Part shown: in pieces, positions 57,813 to 64,000 of the stretch | Position numbering within the stretch: position 1 is the first letter of the stretch | How the letters are laid out: every line of letters begins with the position of its first letter | Made by a program: the position numbers and the translations under genes | The notes under the pieces: generated by a model | The model's database searches: none | Told to the model about the DNA's origin: nothing | What the model saw: only the letters and a program-made list of their open reading frames with translations | From: Bradysia coprophila | Lineage: Eukaryota; Arthropoda; Insecta; Diptera; Sciaridae | Direction of reading: 5' to 3' | Assembly (NCBI RefSeq): GCF_014529535.1 | Contig: NW_023503374.1 | Location: 8,673,685-8,737,684 of the forward strand | DNA: 64,000 nucleotides

Positions 57813-59042
57813 ATGTCCCGACAGCTTGTTCGATATGTAAGACTTGAAGAAACCGAATTGCAAATGGAAATTATTTTTGAAAACAAATTTTTACCAAAAA
57901 AGGTCGCTTCGGGTGTTTGCAAAGGACATACACAAGACTGAACCGAATATAATACAATGTCTGCCGAACTGCATCAAACGTGTTATTTTGAAATACGTAA
58001 CTGGCTACTTGTCTCAGACACGAAAGCACGGATTACGAAATAAAAAGACAATCAGAGCACTGCTCAACAGAGAAGTAACAAATTTAAATCTTAGAGATTC
58101 GGTGACCACGGATTCCATTTTGCATGCCATTTCCCAAAATTGTGTCCATTTGAGAGAGCTAACTTTAGGTGGTCCTTATTGCCACATTAAAAGAAAGAGT
58201 GAGGTGGTCTTCGGACAAGAAATTTACAGTCTACTGATGATGTACAACATTTTGTTATTGCAGCATTGCAGAATTTCATTCCTAGAATGAAGCACTTAAC
58301 GCTATTGTGTCTAAAAGATGTCGATAATGTTACCGATAAATCCATCACAGGATTAACCGAACTCAAACATTTAAAGCATTTGAATTTAAAAAATTGCGTA
58401 AACCTTACCGATGAATGTGGCACAATTCTCAGAAACCTAAAATTGGAGAAATTGGATATGAGCCACAACGGTGTAAGTTGCTGCCCAACAACTTGTACAA
58501 CAAAGTGTAATAACGGTACTTCCTAAAATTTCAGATTTCTGATCAATGGTTAGATCATCTGCCAAACAGCCCACTGAACGATCATCTCATAGATTTGAAT
58601 CTGAGTTATTGTTCTGCTTTATCGAATCATAATTTTGGATTGCTGAATTGGTCTAAGCTCAAATATGTTGGACTACCTGGCCTAACTGGTAGGTAGAAAT
58701 ATTATTTCTCGAAATGTTATAACAATCTGAAAGTCAGTTAAAAGTTTGGTAAAAAAAAACTTCTGAAAATTGAGAATTCTTTGCCAAAATCATCGACTGC
58801 GTGATTAACTCAGACTTCACATAAAGAGTTGGGTCACAACGGCCACTCAGTGTCGAAAGACCACTTGAGAATGTTTCCTGTACCAGTACCATGCTTTTAT
58901 GCTGGAAAATGTTCTTTGTTGCCACTTCTTCATCCATAAGCCATCATAAAAATAAACTTAAAAGCAAAAATATTTTTCAGGCTTAGATTTCATGGACAAC
59001 CTTGGCAGACTGAAATTTGTTCAGTGGACTGTTCCATTCTAG
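57813..59042 (+). CDS. Small leucine-rich repeat (F-box/AMN1-like) protein
   Basis: The proposed exons are 57813-57836, 57925-58198, 58264-58472, 58535-58688 and 58981-59042. All have GT..AG borders and consistent phase, giving 240 residues. The protein starts MSRQLVRY, has LPNCIKRVILKYV near residue 25, which sits where an F-box-type helix would be but is not a clear F-box. Then come about five irregular LRRs: VTNLNLRDSVTTD, LRELTLGG, MKHLTLLCLKDVDNVTD, LKHLNLKNCVNLTDE and LIDLNLSYCSALS. The N-x-x-L-x-D/C pattern is that of the cysteine-containing LRR of F-box/LRR and AMN1 proteins, which usually present substrates to ubiquitin ligases; the function here is not known. The first intron (88 nt, weak acceptor) is the least certain join; intron 58199-58263 repairs what otherwise looks like a frameshift. 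Specific orthology was not recognised. Confidence 0.65.
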
Positions 59043-59497
59043 ACCGAGAAATCGTATCAACATATATTTTACGTTCCTTGAATTTTTGGCATTACTTGAA
59101 AATTAGTAGCAAAGCTTTTGCGTGCCAGTGAGTGTTATTTTTCAGTTTTTATTTTAAAAGAAATTTTCTTTATTTACAAATTATTTTATGTTTTACGGTT
59201 GGAAAATAGTCGATTCAAAAAATCGATAAATGAATTTAATTTTTTTTTATCGATTGCGTGCTCTAACCTTAAATGGATTAAATTTTAGTTTTTATTATTT
59301 AAGTCACTGTCTTCGTACTAACTGATGCAATATATAAATAAGTAATAAATACTAATAAAGGTGCATTTTTAGAAGCAAATTTGCATAGTGTTATCGAATC
59401 CCCAGAACAGGTAGAAATAGACATCGTAAATTTATCCATAAAACTTCCGAAGAAGCTAAATTGACCGTAAGAATCCACAATTTAACAAAGCCCTTAA
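59043..59497. other. Spacer downstream of the LRR gene
   Basis: AT-rich, with AATAAA-type signals near 59360; it presumably includes the LRR gene's 3' UTR. Nothing else is seen before the TTAA-flanked MITE. Confidence 0.5.
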
Positions 59498-59638
59498 GCC
59501 CAATACACACTAGCATCTAGTGTCAGTTGGGAATATGATATTTCAATTGTTAGGACCGGTTTTGATAACGTATTAACTGGTTTTAACAATAGATATATCC
59601 TATTCTCAACTGACACCAGATGCTCATGTGTATTGGCT
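59498..59638. mobile_element. piggyBac-like TTAA-flanked MITE, 141 bp
   Basis: Long imperfect inverted repeats cover almost the whole element: GCCCAATACACACTAGCATC at the left, and the complement at the right ending in GTGTATTGGCT. Inside are the paired stretches TGTCAGTTGGGAATA / TATTCTCAACTGACA. TTAA is found immediately outside both ends (59494-59497 and 59639-59642), the target of piggyBac transposases. It has no coding capacity. Confidence 0.75.
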
Positions 59639-59814
59639 TTAACGAGAGTATGGCAAGTTTATATCTCAGCCGTAAATATTGTTCTCTATACGCCAAAACC
59701 ACCTTTTCCTTTTTCGAAAAAACATCATTATTGTAAAAGGCCCCTGAACCGGTCATGCAAATTTAATTCAGTATTCAATCGCTTTGTAGAGGTACGTGTG
59801 TTCAAATAATGTGT

Positions 59815-60905
59815 ACCGGGAAATTGTTTGGATGAAAACCGGGATACCGGGAAATCCACCAATAGAAGACGTTACACCGTGAAGCGGTAAGCCAGGGAAA
59901 ATTGAAAATAACGGGAAATTGAAATTGACGGGAAATCGAAATTGATGAGAAATCGAACTCACCGAAAAATCGAACTCACCGGGAAATCGAACTCTCTGAA
60001 AAATCGAACTCACCGGGAAATTGAAATTGACTGGAAATCAAAATTGATGGGAAATCATACTGACCGAGAAATCGAACTCACCGGGAAGTTCAACTCACCG
60101 GGAAATCAAACTCACAGGGAAATTGAAATTGACTGGAAATCGAAATTGATTGGAAATCATACTGACCGAGAAATCGAACTCACCGGGAAATCGATATTGA
60201 CTGGAAATCGCAATAGACCGTGTGCAGTATAAAAAATTTATTTTTAATTGATGTAGATTATTATTATGTAGAACAAAAGTGTAAACAGAATATCTGAAAA
60301 ATGTCTGTTTGATTTTATATCTCACTTTAAAAGCTGTAATTTGAAAGAAACTAAAAGGATATCCGAACCATTCTAATTCATTCTAATTGGATTCTTACTA
60401 AGATTCTAATAAGTGGGATGGCATAGGGATGAGAACAATATTTTTCAATAATTTCTATAAATAAATAAATATTTTTTTCAATGGTTTTCATAGTAAATCT
60501 TCTTTTTATTGAAGTATGAAACTTTTTTCTCAAAATCGCACACGGTCTATTGATGGGAAATCATACTGACCAAGTATACGAACACGCCAGGAAATCGAAC
60601 TCACCGGGAAATTGAAATTGACTGGAAATCGAAATTGATGGGAAGTCATACTGACCGAGAAATCGAACTCACCGGGAAATCAAACTCACCGGGAAATCAA
60701 ACTCACCGGGAAATCGCAATAGACTGGAAATCGAAAAAACAGGAAATCGAGAAAAAACGGGAAGTCGAACTCACAGGAAAATTCGGAAAGACGGGAAATC
60801 GAAAAAAACGGGAAGTCGATAAAAACGAGACATCGAAAAAGACGAAAAAACAAATTTGCCGGGAAATTGAAAAAAAAACAGGAAATCGATTAAAACGGGA
60901 AATCG
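59815..60905 (+). repeat. 17-bp GGGAAATC minisatellite, two blocks
   Basis: Units of 16-18 bp follow the consensus CCGGGAAATCGAACTCA. They alternate with variants CTGGAAATCGAAATTGA and TGGGAAATCATACTGAC, producing a higher-order order of about five to seven units that recurs. Block one is 59815-60225 and block two 60550-60905, separated by non-repetitive sequence. Later units in block two drift to GGGAAATCGAAAAAA. An open frame of 96 codons (59942-60232) is a by-product of the periodicity, not a gene. Confidence 0.85.
60211..60552. repeat. 342-bp segment bounded by a perfect 15-bp inverted repeat
   Basis: CAATAGACCGTGTGC (60211-60225) and its exact complement (60538-60552) face each other at the boundary between minisatellite and AT-rich filler. 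The first eight bases are also a minisatellite variant (CAATAGAC occurs again near 60716). It may therefore be a nested insertion that carried a piece of the array, or a fold-back made during array rearrangement. Confidence 0.6.
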
Positions 60906-61489
60906 ATTCGAAATGGCTGAGTCAGAAATGGAAAGGTTTAAAATTATAAAATCGCAAAATTTTCTCACTCGCTCGGCTCGCGATCATTCTCTCTCTTCTA
61001 AAATTTCACAGGCGCTGTGCCGTGACAAATATTTCGCTGGGAAGTCCGAAATAGAATGTACAAAGCAGAAAATTGACAATTTTCAAAGTAAAAATCGCTA
61101 AAATTTTTCGCTCGCTCCGCTCACGATCATTCAGTAACATCTCATATGTCGCACCTGGAATCATTAGGCAGGCATTACAATAGCTGAGAGTATAAAACGA
61201 AAAATATTACAAATCTGACATAAATGAAAAAATAAAAAACATTTGGAATGCGAGACTTTGGCTTTCAACGTTTTATAATATAATTCATGTTTGTCACGAC
61301 AGTATTAGATCAAACTTAATTGAAAAACAAAATAAATATTACATTCACCGGGAAATGAGAAAATTTTTAACGGGAAATCAAAACTTTTTTATCGGGAAAT
61401 CTGGCTAAATTTTAAGGATACCGGGAAATTCGGGAAATCTGATTTTGGGTACCAGGTAAAAAACATTATTTGCACACGCGTAGAGGTAC

Positions 61490-61974
61490 AGGCAACTGCA
61501 CTACAAATCATACTAAATTCGATCTATTGCCGTTAGGCGATGGAATATTTATTTGTGACGTGAATAGGACCTGTCCCGAGCTTTAGTTACACACACTCCA
61601 TATTGGCAGTAGTAGCAGATATTTCTAAAGGAACAATCAAGGACCAATTTGACGAGAAAGGAAATAGTCTTAGAGTTCCACCGAACCACAATTTCGTCGA
61701 AAACTTTAGCTCGTCTGTAGTATAAAATGAGTGAGTATACCAAATCCAGGTTGAGAGCACAATGAAATGAAACTTCAATCGTATTTAACCGATAAATCAT
61801 TTTTATTATAATGGAAATGTCTAAATAAGATAATTTCTGTGTTCATCTAAATTGACGCAGCAATTACAATGCTTTTTGAATTGAAATAAATCAAAAATTT
61901 GAATACATTAATTTCATAAATTGTTATTAATACACACACCGTTGTCCGGTCGATTTCAACAAACGAAATCCCAT
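61490..61974. other. Clc 3' untranslated region and spacer
   Basis: No coding signal is seen. The minus-strand Clc message should end here; an AATAAA-type signal in that orientation would read TTTATT on this strand, and one lies at about 61800. No other feature is supported. Confidence 0.5.
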
Positions 61975-64000
61975 TTACGCAACTTTTGTTGTTGGCAGTG
62001 GATTCTGTTTCAATTGCAAAATGATCGATCTCAATCGTGATACGTCGCGGCTGGACTTGGCTGATTTCGGATTGAAGTCGCACAGTTTGGCGATACGTTC
62101 CCATTCGGTGCCCGGTTCCATTTCGTCCGGCAATTCAGCAACAAATTGTTTTTCAGCGTTTCTGCAAATTTTTGATTAATTGTAAATTAAAGATCTGTCA
62201 TCGAACGTTGACAAGTTCAAGGAATTTCTCAAGTGGTTGTTGCGGATAACGTTAACAATGCCGAACAACAACCAGACTACAGCAAAAAAGTTTTTCAAAA
62301 TCACCACGAATATTTCAGCTGTCCATACTTAGATAAAAATTAGGCTTATCAATTGGCACGACGGAATAGTATTACGTTTTGTATGTTTCCGGAGACACGA
62401 CGAGATATTTTTTAAAATTTAAGTCAAATGTGTGATACTGTGATACGATATGGAAGAATTTGCTCCGGATTTTGTTTATTAAGTAGCAGTAGCGGTGAAT
62501 AAAGTTCCTTGAAGCAAACCAGTCACAACAACAATTACGGAGGAGAGGAAGTCATGACCCGCGAGAGTTATTGCAACCCGAGACCTATGATTTGTCGATA
62601 GTTATAACAGCTCGCACGATGGCTTGGAGCTCTCTAGATTAAGTAGAACCCTGCGTAGGTCATGTTGTCTTGGCTTATGATTCCTTTAAAGTAACGAATT
62701 CCTTATAACTGAATACTAACTCAATAAAAGGGAAAATTGAACTCGTGAAGAAAGTTACATTACCGCTACGATGATGGTTAATTATGCAGTCAAAGTCTCT
62801 CGAAATAAATTAAGGTGACGCTTGGTAAATGATAGACTCGGTTGACGAAGTTCGATTGCAATTTCACTACTATTCACATCAATTGTTAACGTTTTCCGCG
62901 TCTCTATTCATCTTAAGCCATGAATAAACTGCTACTGATACTTAGCTACAAATTACCTACACAATCTAAATACCACAATCTATGATGACATTATCGCCAT
63001 GGTAACAGTTTTGAAGTCAAGTCTAGCATAGTTTGCTAACAACTCACAACTTTAACACAACTTACGACTTAGGTCTAACGTAACAAAATTTCCATTCAAT
63101 ACTCACTTAGCAGATTCCCTTTTGATTGGCAAGCATTAAGAGTTTTCAAATTTTATTCAAGTTTGGTGAAAAAAAATGTTGATTAACAAACCAATTAACC
63201 AAACACCGTCGAGACAATCATTGACTCTTCCAAAATATAATTTTTATTGACAAAGTCCTTCAAATTTGTCATTGTCAATAAAGTACTACTTTGGTAGAAA
63301 TTTCATCAAAGAAGTCCGAGACATGTATGTTTATTGGATTTATTCTCGATAAGATCGAACCGACAGCCCTTTCGTTGCCCTCTGTTCCAATCGATTAAAA
63401 AAACCGTTAAAATCGTGGGCTCAATGAGCGATTGAAAGAGTCGTAGGCTCGACGTTTGAATTTATTTCATTAAAAAAAAAATTGGTTGACTTACCGGTTC
63501 GACGATTTCGTCTTTGCAATCGCCTCTTCATGATGCTTGTACCAATCTTCTAGTTCCTTTCGAGCTTGTTCTTTTAGCTCTTCTTTCTTCTTTTCTTCTT
63601 CGAGATCCTTTTGTTCCAAACGAGTTTTCTGCTCCTCACGCCACAATTTAATGCGTTCCGGCTCTTCGCGTACAACTGGAGATGCTGTAAAATACGATCT
63701 TGAGTTAGTTTGGCTCGGATCAAGTTCCATATTTTTTTCAATGATTTTATGATGAGAGAAGGTCGGTCTTATTCCCATCCCATTAAAGTTTGAAGTAGAT
63801 GTCTAAATTTCAAAATAGTTTAGTTAAAAGAAGATCATCAGTCATTAAAGTTAGCATCTGGAGAAGATGTAATTTTGAAACCGGAAATTTATGGTCCAAT
63901 TAACCCCGGTAAGAGATGGATGGATGGATGAATGAATTATAATTTTTTTTTTATTACAAAACAAACATCAAACGTTATATTCAATCAACTTACCTTCTTC
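61975..64000 (-). CDS. Clc: Clathrin light chain, 3' part (runs off window)
   Basis: Regulatory light chain bound along the clathrin heavy-chain leg, acting in coat assembly. Three exons are visible (minus): 64000-63994 (partial, ends in GAAGAAG before GTAAGT), 63684-63495 and 62161-61975. Phases agree. The middle exon encodes the heavy-chain-binding helix ERIKLWREEQKTRLEQKD followed by a Glu/Lys-rich coiled coil (ELEDWYKHHEEAIAKTK). The last exon has NAEKQFVAELPDEMEPGTEWERIAKLCDFNPKS (split here from its context) and the conserved tail DVSRLRSIILQLKQ. The N-terminal Asp/Glu-rich and Hsc70-stimulating parts lie beyond the window. The stop TAA is at 61977-61975. The first internal intron is 1,333 nt; the upstream one is 309 nt. 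Confidence 0.95.

Larger units (their letters stand above)
59796..61479. mobile_element. 1.68-kb non-autonomous element with 10-bp duplication and minisatellite core
   Basis: A perfect 10-bp direct repeat, GTAGAGGTAC, flanks it (59786-59795 and 61480-61489). The termini are inverted: GTGTGTTCAAATAATG at the left against GCGTGTGCAAATAATG (complement of the right end), 14 of 16 matching. A 9-10 bp duplication is typical of MULE (Mutator-like) transposases. The interior consists of 17-bp GGGAAATC-type tandem units (59815-60225, 60550-60905, remnants 61345-61440), a 342-bp inverted-repeat-bounded segment (60211-60552) and a 430-bp unique part with an internal duplication. No transposase is encoded. 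Confidence 0.75.

Noticed and set aside
58199..58263. Frameshift in the LRR gene, suggesting a pseudogene
   Set aside because: A 65-nt intron with GTGAGG donor and TTATTGCAG acceptor removes the apparent shift and keeps phase with all other exons.
59942..60232. 96-codon open frame with repeats of THREIEIDWKSK type
   Set aside because: It is a direct by-product of the 17-bp minisatellite; no independent coding signal.

Overview
This is an AT-rich insect nuclear window, most likely from a lower (nematoceran) fly. The reasons are the orthologues present (Tgt/QTRT1, Acsl, Gcn5, Clc), many introns of only about 55-90 nt with GT..AG borders, a jockey-type LINE, and a high load of short palindromic DNA elements. 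The fungus-gnat-like placement is inference from general appearance; no species-specific marker was found.

Layout. 1-6.5 kb: no gene seen. 6.57-7.55 kb: decayed 3' end of a reverse transcriptase whose better-preserved relative sits at 50.66-52.78 kb, followed by a TA-flanked MITE. 7.85-19.3 kb: gene-free, with several fold-back elements (14.9-16.4 kb). 19.3-24.45 kb: a dead jockey-like non-LTR retrotransposon on the minus strand, scarred by a nonsense codon, frameshifts, a 294-bp internal inversion of its endonuclease segment, a 920-bp insertion with repeat-built inverted ends (GGACAAAATAAC units) carrying a 19-bp minisatellite, and a 144-bp MITE in ORF1. 25.6-27.2 kb: complete 7-exon Tgt (minus). 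27.2-38.1 kb: intergenic or 5' leader territory with hairpin elements and a tRNA-like sequence. 38.1-44.8 kb: complete Acsl (plus). 47.4-53.1 kb: repeat-rich block holding a decayed 2OG-Fe(II) oxygenase-like gene and the second RT pseudogene. 53.65-57.2 kb: complete 15-exon Gcn5 (minus), divergent from a small 5-exon LRR gene at 57.8-59.04 kb (plus). 59.5-61.5 kb: a TTAA-flanked MITE and a 1.68-kb element with a perfect 10-bp target duplication and a 17-bp minisatellite core. 61.98 kb to the window end: 3' part of clathrin light chain (minus).

The four conserved genes are unrelated housekeeping functions (tRNA queuosine modification, fatty-acid activation, histone acetylation, clathrin coat) and do not form a pathway. 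All exon joins given were worked out by hand from splice sites and reading phase; they are phase-consistent but not checked against transcripts. The most unusual content is the two elements whose bodies or ends are made of short tandem repeats, the inverted segment in the LINE, and the 2OG oxygenase-like relic.
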